64,000 bases of DNA, from assembly GCF_020148005.1 (NCBI RefSeq), contig NZ_JAGXFD010000001.1, forward strand, positions 2,329,037 through 2,393,036, given 5' to 3'. Below the pieces are notes generated by a model. That model was not told the origin of the DNA and did not search any database. It worked only from the letters and a program-made list of their open reading frames with translations. Every line of letters begins with the position of its first letter. Position 1 is the stretch's first letter. Positions 55,079 to 64,000 of this stretch are shown here, one piece after another. Position numbers and translations under genes: made by a program. The DNA is from Modicisalibacter tunisiensis. GTDB lineage: Bacteria > Pseudomonadota > Gammaproteobacteria > Pseudomonadales > Halomonadaceae.

Positions 55079-55579
55079 ATGTCAGCCGATCGTTACCATC
55101 AGCAGTTCACGGTCTCCTGGGACCAGCTGCATCGCGACGTGCGTGCGCTGTGCCACAAGCTCGTCGAGCGCGACTTCAAGGGCATCGTCGCCATCACCCG
55201 TGGCGGGTTGATCCCGGCGGCGCTGATCGCCCGTGAACTCGACGTGCGCCTGATCGACACGGTGTGCATCAAGAGTTACGACCACATGGACCAGAACCGG
55301 CTGGAGGTGGTCAAGGGCGTCGATCACAATGGTGCCGGCTGGCTGCTGGTCGACGATCTGGTCGATACCGGCCGGACGGCCCGGGCGGTGCGCGACATGC
55401 TGCCCCGGGCGCACTTCGTGACCGTCTACGCCAAGCCGGAAGGACGCCCGCTGGTCGACCAGTATCTGACCGAAGTCGCCCAGGACTGCTGGATCCAGTT
55501 CCCCTGGGACATGGGCATCGCCTATGTCGAGCCGCTGGTCGAGCAGCTGCGCCAGCCGGCCGACGGGCGCAGCGACTGA
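55079..55579 (+). CDS. gpt: Xanthine (guanine) phosphoribosyltransferase
   Basis: This 166-residue enzyme salvages xanthine and guanine. The PRPP motif is [13 protein letters not shown], with the family segments [18 protein letters not shown] and CIKSYDHMD. The C-terminal [13 protein letters not shown] binds the base. The length fits Gpt (E. coli 152) rather than HPRT. The Shine-Dalgarno (GAGG) is 11 bases from the ATG, so initiation may depend on the upstream gene. Confidence 0.93.
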   Translation: MSADRYHQQFTVSWDQLHRDVRALCHKLVERDFKGIVAITRGGLIPAALIARELDVRLIDTVCIKSYDHMDQNRLEVVKGVDHNGAGWLLVDDLVDTGRTARAVRDMLPRAHFVTVYAKPEGRPLVDQYLTEVAQDCWIQFPWDMGIAYVEPLVEQLRQPADGRSD

Positions 55580-55607
55580 GTCGCCGGCGACACAGACGAG
55601 GCAGACG

Positions 55608-56300
55608 ATGACGCAGATCCCCTTGCCCGACAGCTGGGCCCGCCACCTGGGCGGTGAATTCACCGCGCCGTACATGCAGGCCCTGCGCGACTTCCTGGCT
55701 CGCGAGAAGGCGGCGCGCAAGGTCATCTACCCCCATTCCGCGAACTGGTTTCGGGCCTTCGCCCTCACGCCGCTTGACCGGGTGAAGGTCGTGGTGCTCG
55801 GACAGGACCCCTACCACGGCCCCGGTCAGGCGCATGGCCTGTGCTTCTCGGTGCGCCCGGGCGTGCCCGTGCCGCCGTCGTTGCAGAACATCTACAAGGA
55901 GCTGGCGACCGACGTGGGCACCACGCCGGTCAACCACGGCTTCCTCGAGAGCTGGGCCGAGCAGGGCGTGCTGCTGCTCAACAGCGTGCTGACCGTCGAG
56001 CGCGGCAATGCCGGCGCGCACCGCAACCAGGGCTGGGAGACCTTCACCGATCGGGCGATCCAGGTGGTCAACGAGCAGTGCGACGGCGTGGTGTTCCTGC
56101 TGTGGGGCAGCTATGCCCAGAAGAAGGCCGCCTTCGTCGATCGCGACCGGCACCTGGTGCTGCACGCGCCGCATCCGTCACCGCTGTCGGCGCATCGCGG
56201 CTTCTTCGGCCAGCGGCACTTTTCCCGCGCCAATGCCTTCCTGGCCGAGCGGGGATCTTCGCCCATCGACTGGCAGCTGCCCGCCGAGGTCGGGGCGTGA
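55608..56300 (+). CDS. ung: Uracil-DNA glycosylase
   Basis: This 230-residue family 1 UDG removes uracil from DNA. GQDPYHG at 65-71 supplies the catalytic Asp67, and [13 protein letters not shown] is the minor-groove loop with the catalytic histidine. It is 28 bases after gpt and probably co-transcribed with the salvage genes, although its role is repair. Confidence 0.97.
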   Translation: MTQIPLPDSWARHLGGEFTAPYMQALRDFLAREKAARKVIYPHSANWFRAFALTPLDRVKVVVLGQDPYHGPGQAHGLCFSVRPGVPVPPSLQNIYKELATDVGTTPVNHGFLESWAEQGVLLLNSVLTVERGNAGAHRNQGWETFTDRAIQVVNEQCDGVVFLLWGSYAQKKAAFVDRDRHLVLHAPHPSPLSAHRGFFGQRHFSRANAFLAERGSSPIDWQLPAEVGA

Positions 56301-56329
56301 GGCGTTGACGGGCGGTCGGCGGGTTTGAC

Positions 56330-56358
56330 TTAACCCGCCGGCTCCGGCGCGCTAGAAT
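56330..56358 (+). promoter_or_regulatory. upp promoter
   Basis: TTAACC, 17-base spacer, TAGAAT, about 63 bases upstream of upp. Confidence 0.55.
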
Positions 56359-56421
56359 GGCGCGCGATTTTTCGGGGCCCCGGGCCTCGATCCGCCCAAT
56401 TCGCCTCGCAAGGACCCCGCC

Positions 56422-57051
56422 ATGAGCGTTCATGCCATCCAACACCCGCTGGTCAAGCACAAGCTTGGCCTGATGCGTACCGCCGACATCAGCACCAAGA
56501 GCTTCCGTGAACTGGCCGGCGAGGTCGCCAAGCTGCTGACCTACGAGGCCACCCAGGATCTCGAGCTGGAGCCGCAGACCATCCGGGGCTGGAGCGGTCA
56601 GCCGATCGACGTCGAGCAGCTCAAGGGCAAGAAGGTCACCATCGTGCCGATCCTGCGTGCCGGGCTGGGCATGCTGGACGGGGTGACCGACCTGATCCCC
56701 AGCGCCCGCATCAGTGTCGTGGGGCTCTACCGCAACGAGGAGACCCTCGAGCCGGTGCCCTATTTCGAGAAGTTCACCAACGACCTGGACGAGCGCCTGG
56801 CGATCGTCATCGACCCGATGCTGGCCACCGGCGGCTCGATGGTCGCCACCCTGGACATGCTCAAGGCACGGGGCTGCCCGCTGATCAAGGTGATCGTGCT
56901 GGTGGCCGCGCCGGAAGGGCTCCAGCGCGTGCAGCAGGCGCATCCGGATGTCGAGATCTATACCGCCTCCATCGACGAGCGGCTCGACGAGAACGGCTAC
57001 ATCGTGCCTGGCCTGGGCGATGCCGGCGACAAGATCTTCGGTACGCGCTGA
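56422..57051 (+). CDS. upp: Uracil phosphoribosyltransferase
   Basis: This 209-residue enzyme makes UMP from uracil and [16 protein letters not shown] is the PRPP motif, [12 protein letters not shown] and the C-terminal [17 protein letters not shown] are family signatures. AAGGA lies before the ATG. It is followed by a terminator and then uraA, the usual partner. Confidence 0.97.
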   Translation: MSVHAIQHPLVKHKLGLMRTADISTKSFRELAGEVAKLLTYEATQDLELEPQTIRGWSGQPIDVEQLKGKKVTIVPILRAGLGMLDGVTDLIPSARISVVGLYRNEETLEPVPYFEKFTNDLDERLAIVIDPMLATGGSMVATLDMLKARGCPLIKVIVLVAAPEGLQRVQQAHPDVEIYTASIDERLDENGYIVPGLGDAGDKIFGTR

Positions 57052-57077
57052 CCGGTCTTTCCCGGCCGTCATGCCAT

Positions 57078-57111
57078 CGCCCCGGTGACGCTGACGCCCG
57101 GGGCGTTTTTT
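57078..57111 (+). terminator. terminator between upp and uraA
   Basis: An 8-bp stem (CGCCCCGG / CCGGGGCG) with a 12-base loop is followed by six T residues. It may be partial, as in upp-uraA operons where read-through is common. Confidence 0.75.
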
Positions 57112-57188
57112 CGCGCGGCCCCGGCGGGAACCCGGCCGCGCCCCGTCCCGCAAGCGAGCGGTCCGACAACAACGGGAGCTTGATTCCA

Positions 57189-58433
57189 ATGACTGATACG
57201 GTAACCACGGCGCCTCGCGCCGACTCTCCTTTGCGTACGCTGGTGACCGGCGCGCAGATGCTGTTCGTGGCGTTCGGCGCGCTGGTGCTGGTGCCGCTGC
57301 TGACCGGCCTGGACCCCAGCGTGGCGCTGTTCACCGCCGGTGCCGGCACCCTGGTCTTTCATTCCGTGACCCGGCAGAGCGTGCCGGTGTTCCTGGCCTC
57401 GTCGTTCGCCTTCATCGCGCCCATCCAGGGCTCGGTGGCCAGCTACGGCATTCCGGCGACGCTGGGCGGGCTGTTCGCCTCGGGGCTGGTCTATGTGGCG
57501 ATCTCGCAGGCGATCCGCCTCAAGGGCACCGGCTGGCTGCACCGGCTGCTGCCGCCGGTCGTGGTGGGACCGGTGATCATGGTCATCGGGCTGGCGCTGG
57601 CGCCGGTGGCGGTGGACATGGCGACCGGCAGGAACAGCGAGCACATCGCCTACGGCCAGGCCATCACCCTGTCGATGATCAGCCTGTTGGTGACCCTGCT
57701 GCTGGCGGTGTTCGGTCGCGGCCTGCTGCGCCTGATTCCGATCATGGGCGGCATCCTGGTCGGCTATCTGCTGTCGCTGGGCATGGGCGTGGTCGACCTC
57801 AGCCAGGTCAGGGCCACGCCCTGGCTGGAGATGCCCGCCTTCGTCGCGCCCACCTTCAACCTGTCCGCCGTGCTGTTCATGCTGCCCGTGGCCATCGCCC
57901 CGGCGGTGGAGCACATCGGCGACATGATCGCCATCGGCTCGGTGACCCGCCGCGACTATCTGGTCAAGCCGGGGTTGCATCGCACGCTGCTCGGCGATGG
58001 CCTGGCGACCTCCACGGCGGCCCTGTTCGGTGGCCCGCCCAACACCACCTATTCCGAGGTGACCGGCGCGGTGACGCTGACGCGCAACTTCAACCCGCGG
58101 GTGATGATCGTGGCCGCCTGCGTGGCGGTCGTGCTGGCCTTCGTCGCCAAGCTGGGGGCGCTGCTGCAGAGCATTCCGGCGCCGGTGATGGGCGGCATCA
58201 TGACGCTGCTGTTCGGCTCCATCGCGGTGGTCGGCATGAACACCCTGGTGCGTGCCGGACAGGCACTGACCGCCTCGCGCAACCTGGTCATCGTCTCGCT
58301 GATCCTGGTGTTCGGCATCGGCGGCATGCAGATCGGCAGCGGGGAATTCTCGCTGCAGGGCGTGAGCCTCTCGGCGCTGGTCGGCATCGTCCTCAACCTG
58401 CTGCTGCCGCCGGCCCGGGAAGAGGAGTCCTGA
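57189..58433 (+). CDS. uraA: Uracil permease
   Basis: This 414-residue NCS2 transporter imports uracil with protons. GAQMLFVAFGALVLVPLLTGLDPSVALFTAGAGTLVFH and VAIAPAVEHIGDMIAIGSVT (the substrate-binding Glu in TM8) are UraA/PyrP signatures, and FGGPPNTTYSEVTGAVTLTR precedes TM10. The length is standard. It follows upp, supporting the substrate call. Confidence 0.95.
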   Translation: MTDTVTTAPRADSPLRTLVTGAQMLFVAFGALVLVPLLTGLDPSVALFTAGAGTLVFHSVTRQSVPVFLASSFAFIAPIQGSVASYGIPATLGGLFASGLVYVAISQAIRLKGTGWLHRLLPPVVVGPVIMVIGLALAPVAVDMATGRNSEHIAYGQAITLSMISLLVTLLLAVFGRGLLRLIPIMGGILVGYLLSLGMGVVDLSQVRATPWLEMPAFVAPTFNLSAVLFMLPVAIAPAVEHIGDMIAIGSVTRRDYLVKPGLHRTLLGDGLATSTAALFGGPPNTTYSEVTGAVTLTRNFNPRVMIVAACVAVVLAFVAKLGALLQSIPAPVMGGIMTLLFGSIAVVGMNTLVRAGQALTASRNLVIVSLILVFGIGGMQIGSGEFSLQGVSLSALVGIVLNLLLPPAREEES

Positions 58434-58598
58434 GGCGCGCGAGACGTCGCCGCGCATTGCCGCCGGCGGGGGCAAGGCGGCATCATGGCGGGATGACGTC
58501 TCGTTTCCGCCGGCCCGAACGTCCGCGCGGCCTCATCGCCACTCGGGCGTCGGCCGGGATACGAGGCCCCCGATCGTTCAATTCTTCGGTGAGCTGAC

Positions 58599-59399
58599 AT
58601 GAGCCTGACCCATCTCAATGCCCGCGGCGAGGCCCACATGGTCGACGTCGGCGACAAGCCCGTCAGCCAGCGCGAGGCGGTGGCCAGCGGGCGCATCTAC
58701 ATGCAGGCCGCGACCCTGGCCCGGCTCGAGGCAGGCGGCATGCCCAAGGGCGACGTGCTGGCCACGGCGCGGATCGCCGGCATCCAGGCCGCCAAGCGCA
58801 CCCATGAGCTGATCCCCCTGTGTCATGCCCTGGCGCTGACCAAGGTCAGCATCGACTTTCATCTGGATGCGGCGGCCGGCTGCGTCGAGGTGCGAACGCT
58901 GTGTCGCCTCGCCGGTCGCACCGGCGTGGAGATGGAGGCGCTGACCGCGACCTCCGTAGCGTGTCTGACGCTCTATGACATGTGCAAGGCGGTCGACAAG
59001 GATATGGTGATCGGGGATGTCCGCCTGGAGAGCAAGCGCGGCGGCAAGTCCGGCGATTATCGGCGTCCCGAGGCCGAGGAGGCGCCGACACCGCTGGTCA
59101 CCGCCGAGGCCGCCGGCATCGGCATGGCGGCGCGCCCCGCGCAGCCGTGCATTCAGGTCAAGTGCCTGGCCGAACTGCGCGAGCGGCTCGGGGTGGGGGA
59201 GGTGGCGGTGCTCGTCGACGAGCTGCCGTCCAATGACGTCGCCGGCCTCAAGGCCGCGCTGACGGCGCGGGATGCGCGTTTCGCCCTGCTCGGCGAGCAG
59301 CGCGTGCTGTGTGCCGTCAACCAGGTGATGAGCGGCGAACAGGCACAATTGACCGACGGCGATGAAGTGGCGTTCTTTCCGCCGGTAACGGGAGGCTGA
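58599..59399 (+). CDS. moaC: MoaC-MoaD fusion protein
   Basis: This 266-residue protein joins two molybdopterin-synthesis functions. Residues 1-158 are MoaC, with [16 protein letters not shown] (66-81) and [27 protein letters not shown], the cPMP synthase active site. Residues about 184-266 are MoaD, a ubiquitin-like sulfur carrier with an intact C-terminal GG (PPVTGG). A 25-residue linker separates them. The free GG end can still be adenylated by MoeB and used by MoaE, whose gene starts two bases later. moaC and moaD are normally separate genes. Confidence 0.9.
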   Translation: MSLTHLNARGEAHMVDVGDKPVSQREAVASGRIYMQAATLARLEAGGMPKGDVLATARIAGIQAAKRTHELIPLCHALALTKVSIDFHLDAAAGCVEVRTLCRLAGRTGVEMEALTATSVACLTLYDMCKAVDKDMVIGDVRLESKRGGKSGDYRRPEAEEAPTPLVTAEAAGIGMAARPAQPCIQVKCLAELRERLGVGEVAVLVDELPSNDVAGLKAALTARDARFALLGEQRVLCAVNQVMSGEQAQLTDGDEVAFFPPVTGG

Positions 59400-59401
59400 G
59401 C

Positions 59402-59854
59402 ATGATTCGGGTCCAGACGGCGCCCTTCGATGCCGGTGCCGAGCAGGCAGCATTGACCGCGCAGCGCCGGGATATCGGCGCGGTGGTGAGTTTCACGGGG
59501 CTGGTGCGCGACTTCAACGAGCGCCCCGAGGTGTCGGCCCTGACGCTGGAGCACTATCCGGGCATGACCGAAAGGGCCCTGGCCGACATCGTCGCCGAGG
59601 CCGAATCGCGATGGCCGTTGAACGGCGTGCGCCTGATCCACCGCGTCGGCCGGCTGGCGCCGGGCGATCCGATCGTGCTGGTGGTAGTGGCCAGCGCCCA
59701 TCGGCTGGCGGCCTTCGAGGCCTGCCATTTCATCATGGATTATCTGAAGACGCGGGCGCCGTTCTGGAAGAAGGAACACACCGCGCAGGGCGACTACTGG
59801 GTCGCCGAACGGACCACGGACCACGACGCGGCCCGTCGCTGGGAGGCTTCATGA
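59402..59854 (+). CDS. moaE: Molybdopterin synthase catalytic subunit
   Basis: This 150-residue subunit uses the MoaD thiocarboxylate to convert cPMP into molybdopterin. [30 protein letters not shown] and [19 protein letters not shown] are the family segments; [10 protein letters not shown] holds the catalytic lysines. It starts two bases after the moaCD stop and overlaps moaA by four bases. Confidence 0.96.
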   Translation: MIRVQTAPFDAGAEQAALTAQRRDIGAVVSFTGLVRDFNERPEVSALTLEHYPGMTERALADIVAEAESRWPLNGVRLIHRVGRLAPGDPIVLVVVASAHRLAAFEACHFIMDYLKTRAPFWKKEHTAQGDYWVAERTTDHDAARRWEAS

Positions 59855-60843
59855 CACAACAGCTGGTCGACAACTTTCAGCGCACGGTGCGCTACGTGCG
59901 GCTTTCGATCACCGATCGCTGCGACTTCCGCTGCGTCTACTGCATGAGCGAGGACATGACGTTCCTGCCGCGCTCGCAGGTGCTGACGCTCGAGGAGCTG
60001 GCCTTGGTGGCCCGGGCATTCACCGAGCTGGGGGTCGAAAAGATCCGCCTGACCGGCGGCGAGCCGCTGGTCAGGCGCGGCATCGAAAAGCTGGTGGCGG
60101 ATATCGGCGAGCTCGACGGCCTGTCCGATTTCGCCATGACCACCAATGGGGCCGGTCTGGGCAAGTATGCGCGCGCGCTGCACGCGGGCGGCCTGAACCG
60201 GCTCAACATCAGCCTGGACTCCCTCGATCCCGAACGCTTCCGGCGCCTGACGCGGACCGGTGACCTGCAGCGGGTCATCGATGGCATCCATGCCGCGCAG
60301 GACGCCGGTTTCGAGCGCATCAAGCTCAATGCCGTGATCCTCCGGGGGCGCAATGATGACGAGGTGCTCGACCTGGTCAACTTCGCGCGTCGCGAGCGGC
60401 TGGACATCAGCTTCATCGAGGAGATGCCGCTGGGTGATGTCTCGGATCACTCGCGGGGGGAAACCTATTGTTCCAGCGATGACGTGCAGCGCTGGATCGA
60501 AACCGCCTATTCACTGACGCCAACTACCGAGACGACCCTGGGGCCGTCCCGCTATTTCGTGATGCCGGACAGTCCGGTCCGCGTCGGATTCATTTCTCCG
60601 CATAGCCACAATTTCTGCGATACCTGCAACCGGGTTCGTGTCACGGCGGAAGGGCGTCTTCTGCTGTGTCTGGGCAACGAGCATTCGGTGGATCTGCGTG
60701 AGGTGCTGCGTCGTCATCCCGGCGAGATCGAACCCCTCAAGCAGCGCATCATCGATGCCATGCCGCTCAAGCCCGAGCGCCATCATTTCTCGACCGACGG
60801 CGATGTCCAGATCGTCCGCTTCATGAACATGACGGGCGGCTAG
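59851..60843 (+). CDS. moaA: GTP 3',8-cyclase MoaA
   Basis: This 330-residue radical SAM enzyme performs the first step of molybdopterin synthesis from GTP. The SAM [4Fe-4S] motif is CDFRCVYC (C24, C28, C31), the second cluster is [18 protein letters not shown], and the essential C-terminal GG is present (MTGG). It is last in the operon, unlike the usual moaA-first order. moaB/mog is not in the window. Confidence 0.96.
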   Translation: MTQQLVDNFQRTVRYVRLSITDRCDFRCVYCMSEDMTFLPRSQVLTLEELALVARAFTELGVEKIRLTGGEPLVRRGIEKLVADIGELDGLSDFAMTTNGAGLGKYARALHAGGLNRLNISLDSLDPERFRRLTRTGDLQRVIDGIHAAQDAGFERIKLNAVILRGRNDDEVLDLVNFARRERLDISFIEEMPLGDVSDHSRGETYCSSDDVQRWIETAYSLTPTTETTLGPSRYFVMPDSPVRVGFISPHSHNFCDTCNRVRVTAEGRLLLCLGNEHSVDLREVLRRHPGEIEPLKQRIIDAMPLKPERHHFSTDGDVQIVRFMNMTGG

Positions 60844-61007
60844 TCAGCGCGACATGTCGACGTCATTCCTTCCCTGATGGACGTGCCGGTGCCGGGGTTT
60901 TCCTCGGCATCGGCGCCGTCTTTTCTTGCCAATTCCCTCCCTGACCATATACTTTTTACACACTCATGCCGTTTTCGGTATTTCGCAGCCTGGTATGGAG
61001 GAGGACG

Positions 61008-61301
61008 ATGTCAGCCGAGTCCCTGGAAAAGATCGCTCGCAACAAGAACGTGGCACGCGCCGCCGCACGTCAGTTGAGCATGGAACAGCTCAACAAGCTG
61101 GCCGACGTGATCAACGAGGTCATCGAGCAGAAGCAGGAAGAAGAGCGTCGCCGTCAGGAGGAAGAGTCGGTCAAGGCGCGCAAGCTCGAGGAGATCCGCG
61201 AGGCGATCAACGATGCCGGGTTGTCCCTGGATGATCTGGTCGGCGAGCAGCCTCGTCGCCGCCGCGGCCGGCCGCCGAAGAACAAGCAGGCCGACAGCTG
61301 A
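61008..61301 (+). CDS. H-NS-like nucleoid protein with AT-hook tail
   Basis: This 97-residue protein has an N-terminal coiled coil (about 1-65) and a C-terminal H-NS-like NDAGLSLDDL segment, then RRRRGRPPK at 83-91, an AT-hook type minor-groove motif. The full H-NS DNA-binding domain (TWTGQGR) is missing, so it is shorter than H-NS (137) and closer to small proteobacterial xenogeneic silencers. It probably oligomerises and silences AT-rich DNA. GGAGG lies before the ATG, and a strong terminator follows. Confidence 0.75.
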   Translation: MSAESLEKIARNKNVARAAARQLSMEQLNKLADVINEVIEQKQEEERRRQEEESVKARKLEEIREAINDAGLSLDDLVGEQPRRRRGRPPKNKQADS

Positions 61302-61390
61302 GTTTGACGGCATGGCGGTAGACTCGCTCGGCTGCAGGGGCCGGGGTCGGGCGATGTCGAGCGGCGTACCCCGATGATCAATGCAGCGGG

Positions 61391-61420
61391 AAAAGCGGGC
61401 GAGAAATCGCCCGCTTTTTT
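61391..61420 (+). terminator. terminator after the H-NS-like gene
   Basis: A perfect 12-bp stem (AAAAGCGGGCGA / TCGCCCGCTTTT) with a GAAA loop ends in six T residues. On the other strand the A tract gives a reciprocal T tract, so it may also serve the convergent RNase J-like gene. Confidence 0.93.
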
Positions 61421-61458
61421 CGTGGGTGCTTGCCGGAGTGACGCGATGACTCGGGTGG

Positions 61459-63129
61459 CTACTGAAGCGCTTCCGCCGCCGAGATCTGCAGGTGAAGAGT
61501 CGGCGGGCGACGCAGGTGGTCGGCCAGCCATTGATGCAGCGGCCCCTGCAGCTGGGTGCGCAGCGCGGCCGGTGTCTCGGCATTCAGTCGAGTCAGGGTG
61601 TCATCGAGCCAGTCCGCAAAGGCGGTATCGTCCAGGGGCGATGGCCCGGTGTAGTCCAGCAGCAGGCGCCCCACGCGTTGCCACCCCGAGGCGGTGAGCG
61701 TCACGGGCAGCAGCAGGGCGAACTCGCCCTCCCGTTCATGGCGGGCCCGGGGGTGAGGCTCCAGCCCGGCGAGGTCACGCACGCTGTCCTCGTGCACGAT
61801 ACGCGGGGTCAGTGGCAGGCGCCGCTCGAGGGCGAGGCCGTCCGCATCCAGCTGGATCCAGTCGCCGTTGCTGGGGATCAAGGGGGCGTCGATACCCAGT
61901 TCGCGGGCCAGCTGCTGGTGTGCCTCCTGATGACGGAGTTCGCCGTGTACCGGCAGCAGTCGGCGGGGCCGGACCCATTCGTAGAGCATGCGCAGTTCCG
62001 CCCGGGCGGGATGGCCGGAAGCGTGGAGATCGGGGTGACCGCCTTCTTCCAGCACCCGCACGCCGAGGCGGGCGAGGGCGGCCTGCAGCCGCTCGATCAG
62101 CCGTTCGTTGCCGGGAATGGCCTTGGCCGAGAAGATCACCGTGTCATCCGCCTGCAGGGCGAGGTCGGGGTGGCCGCCCCGGGCGAGCCGTGACAGCGCG
62201 GCCCGCGATTCACCCTGGCTGCCGGTGGCGATGATCATGACTTCCTCGGCGGGCAGGTAGCCGACATCGCGGATCGGGACCAGCGGCGGAAAGTCGTCCA
62301 GATAGCCGAGACCGCGGGCCACGCTGACCATGCGCTGCATCGAGCGGCCCACCAGGGCGACGCGCCGGCCGCAGCGCTGTGCGGCGCGGCCCAGCGCCAG
62401 GATGCGTGCCAGGTTGCTGGCGAAGCAGGAGACGATCACCCGCCCTTCGCATTCGGCGACCGTGCGTTCCAGGGCCCGGGCGACCTCGCCCTCGCTGCGC
62501 GACGTGCCGGGGACGCAGGCATTGGTGGAGTCGCCGACGACCAGGTCGACGGGGGCGATGGCGCGATAGAGCTCGGGGTCCACCGGCTCGCCGATCAGCG
62601 GCTCGGGGTCGAGCTTCCAGTCGCCGGTGTGCAGCACCCGATGGTGGGGCGTGGTGACCAGCAGGGCGCAGCTCTCGGGAATCGAGTGGGTCAGCGGCAG
62701 ATAGCGCAGCGTGAAGCCGCCGCATTCCAGCGCCTCGCCCGGCGCGACCACCCGGATCGCGGTGTCGGGCAGGCCGCGTTCGGCGAACTTGGCGCGTAGC
62801 AGGCCGGCGGCCAGCGGCGTGGCGTAGATGTCGCAGCCCCAGTGCGGCCACAGCCAGGCGGCGGCGCCGATGTGATCCTCGTGGCCATGGGTGATGAACA
62901 GCGCCCGGGGACGGATGCCCTGCTCGGGAAGGCGCTCGATATCCGGCACCTGCAGAGGGCCTCCGGGCAGGTCCTGACGGATCATCATGCCGCAGTCGAT
63001 CGCCAGCCAGTCGTGTCGATAGCCGTAGAGATTGAGGTTCATGCCGATCTCTCCGCTGCCGCCCAGGGGCAGGAAGGACAGCGGTGGCTTGCGGCGAGGG
63101 CGGATCTGGACGCGAGAGTGCAACATCAT
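61459..63129 (-). CDS. RNase J-like beta-CASP metallo-beta-lactamase ribonuclease
   Basis: This 556-residue protein has the metallo-beta-lactamase site THGHEDHIGA (about 80-89), HTGDWKLD, GDSTNA, and the beta-CASP motifs C and D (SGHPARAEL, PVHGELRHQ). It matches RNase J in order and length, although the C-terminal dimer domain differs. RNase J is uncommon in gammaproteobacteria, which rely on RNase E. The start is uncertain: ATG at 63129 or 63126, or GTG at 63135; none has a strong site. The promoter at 63156-63185 gives a very short leader. Confidence 0.85.
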   Translation of the reverse strand: MMLHSRVQIRPRRKPPLSFLPLGGSGEIGMNLNLYGYRHDWLAIDCGMMIRQDLPGGPLQVPDIERLPEQGIRPRALFITHGHEDHIGAAAWLWPHWGCDIYATPLAAGLLRAKFAERGLPDTAIRVVAPGEALECGGFTLRYLPLTHSIPESCALLVTTPHHRVLHTGDWKLDPEPLIGEPVDPELYRAIAPVDLVVGDSTNACVPGTSRSEGEVARALERTVAECEGRVIVSCFASNLARILALGRAAQRCGRRVALVGRSMQRMVSVARGLGYLDDFPPLVPIRDVGYLPAEEVMIIATGSQGESRAALSRLARGGHPDLALQADDTVIFSAKAIPGNERLIERLQAALARLGVRVLEEGGHPDLHASGHPARAELRMLYEWVRPRRLLPVHGELRHQEAHQQLARELGIDAPLIPSNGDWIQLDADGLALERRLPLTPRIVHEDSVRDLAGLEPHPRARHEREGEFALLLPVTLTASGWQRVGRLLLDYTGPSPLDDTAFADWLDDTLTRLNAETPAALRTQLQGPLHQWLADHLRRPPTLHLQISAAEALQ

Positions 63130-63155
63130 CGACACGGCATTGTCAGGGGAGCCCC

Positions 63156-63185
63156 ACTATACGGGATGGCTCCCGGGGCTCACAA
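63156..63185 (-). promoter_or_regulatory. promoter of RNase J-like gene
   Basis: Minus strand TTGTGA, 18-base spacer, TATAGT, with the predicted start near 63149, about 20 bases before the start codon. Confidence 0.6.
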
Positions 63186-63264
63186 CGCGCGTTAGCGCAG
63201 GGCCGCGATTTGGTTAGAATAGTTGGCCTTCAGTGCCTTTCCTTGCGACCACAGCGGACCTTTC

Positions 63265-64000
63265 ATGGCTCATTCGTATCGTCTCGTCGTTTCCTGCCCC
63301 GACCAGGTCGGGATCGTTTCCCGGGTTTCCGGCTTCATCGCCGCCCAGGGCGGCTCCATCACCGAGGCCAATCAGCACTCGGATCTGGCCACCGGGCGTT
63401 TCTTCATGCGCTACGAGATTCGCTTTGCGTCTTCCGTGGATGACGAGATTCTGCGGATCGCCTTCGCACCCATCGCCGAGACCTTTTCCATGGACTGGGC
63501 GTTCCACGATACCCAGCGACGCAAGCGCATCGTGCTGATGGTATCCCGCGCCTCGCACTGCCTGGTGGATCTGCTTTACCGCTGGAAGGCCGGTGAGCTC
63601 GACTGCGACATTCCCTGCGTGATCTCCAATCATGAGGACCTGCGGGATCTGGTCGAGTGGCACGGTATCGACTTCCACCATATCCCGGTACCGGCCGCCG
63701 ACAAGACACACGCTTTCGAGGAGACTCAACAACGCATCGAGGCGGCCCGTGCCGATGCCGTGGTGCTGGCGCGCTACATGCAGATCCTGCCGCCGTCGCT
63801 GTGCGAACGTTATGCCGACCGGGTCATCAACATCCATCACAGCTTCCTGCCCTCGTTCGCCGGCGCGCGGCCGTATCATCAGGCCTACGAGCGCGGCGTC
63901 AAGCTGATCGGCGCGACCTGCCACTATGTCACCCAGGAGCTGGATGCCGGTCCCATCATCGAGCAGGACGTGCACCGTATTTCACACTGCCATACCGCAC
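63265..64000 (+). CDS. purU: Formyltetrahydrofolate deformylase, 3' end missing
   Basis: The window contains the first 245 codons; the frame is open to its end. PurU hydrolyses 10-formyl-THF to THF and formate, supplying formate for PurT and balancing one-carbon pools. The N-terminal ACT domain (about 1-85, SCPDQVGIVSRVSGFIAAQGGSI) senses methionine and glycine in E. coli. The formyltransferase-like domain carries NIHHSFLPSFAGARPYHQA with the catalytic His. The start ATG at 63265 fits homology, although the Shine-Dalgarno is weak. Confidence 0.95.
   Translation, partial: MAHSYRLVVSCPDQVGIVSRVSGFIAAQGGSITEANQHSDLATGRFFMRYEIRFASSVDDEILRIAFAPIAETFSMDWAFHDTQRRKRIVLMVSRASHCLVDLLYRWKAGELDCDIPCVISNHEDLRDLVEWHGIDFHHIPVPAADKTHAFEETQQRIEAARADAVVLARYMQILPPSLCERYADRVINIHHSFLPSFAGARPYHQAYERGVKLIGATCHYVTQELDAGPIIEQDVHRISHCHTA

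Overview
The window looks like chromosome of a high-GC halophilic or halotolerant gammaproteobacterium, most likely Halomonadaceae (Halomonas, Chromohalobacter or Salinicola type). This is inferred from gene content, not from a database match: KtrAB potassium uptake, a BCCT osmolyte carrier, an Na+-coupled SNF transporter, GlpR/GlpD, Hda, RNase T, Grx4, CbpA/CbpM and HopJ. Coding density is high and gene ends are mostly tight. I see no prophage, insertion sequence, integrase or CRISPR array, so this is core genome with several unusual regulatory RNAs embedded in it.

Layout. 1-77: 3' end of a 5S rRNA and the rrn terminator. 400-5520: ktrA-ktrB, a MarR regulator divergent from maiA, and an SNF transporter. 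5641-9224: cobA, then a cNMP/CBS/DUF294 nucleotidyltransferase-like protein coupled to a DEDD exonuclease. 9332-14461: BCCT transporter, acyl-CoA dehydrogenase, DUF1206 membrane protein and an unknown protein. 14732-15104: a long structured non-coding RNA with a sigma-54 promoter and an IHF site. 15175-20413: DUF2188, argF, grxD, rnt, argG, HlyU-like, GST. 20492-28130: QTMAN-like glycosyltransferase, cbpA-cbpM, nth and an RnfB-like protein, metG, thiI. 28226-33079: diguanylate cyclase, rhomboid, TerB-like, YihY, HopJ, arfB. 33248-39341: coiled-coil membrane protein, M24-fold protein, apbC, dcd, purM-purN. 39453-44317: PerM-like, hda, yjbQ, fumC, EEP-family protein. 44405-47099: glpD and glpR with operators and REP-like repeats. 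47458-47694: two identical tRNA-Val genes. 47709-51919: esterase, msrC, metNIQ behind a riboswitch. 52335-58433: ribE and a nucleobase salvage block (NCS2 permease, apt, gpt, ung, upp, uraA). 58599-60843: moaCD fusion, moaE, moaA. 61008-64000: AT-hook H-NS-like protein, RNase J-like nuclease, purU (cut by the window end).

How it works together. Methionine uptake (metNIQ) appears to be switched off by S-adenosylmethionine through a SAM-II-type pseudoknot aptamer and an intrinsic terminator, with a visible antiterminator pairing. Glycerol-3-phosphate oxidation is under GlpR, whose operators overlap the glpD promoter. Purine and pyrimidine salvage genes are clustered, and purM/purN/purU supply de novo purine and formate metabolism. 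The strongest candidates for something undescribed are the approximately 313-nt sigma-54/IHF-controlled RNA at 14792-15104 and the variant SAM-II riboswitch at 51979-52146. Secondary points are the argF leader terminator, the MoaC-MoaD fusion, the RNase J-like enzyme in a gammaproteobacterium, a short H-NS-like protein with an AT-hook, and an orphan RnfB without its membrane anchor.
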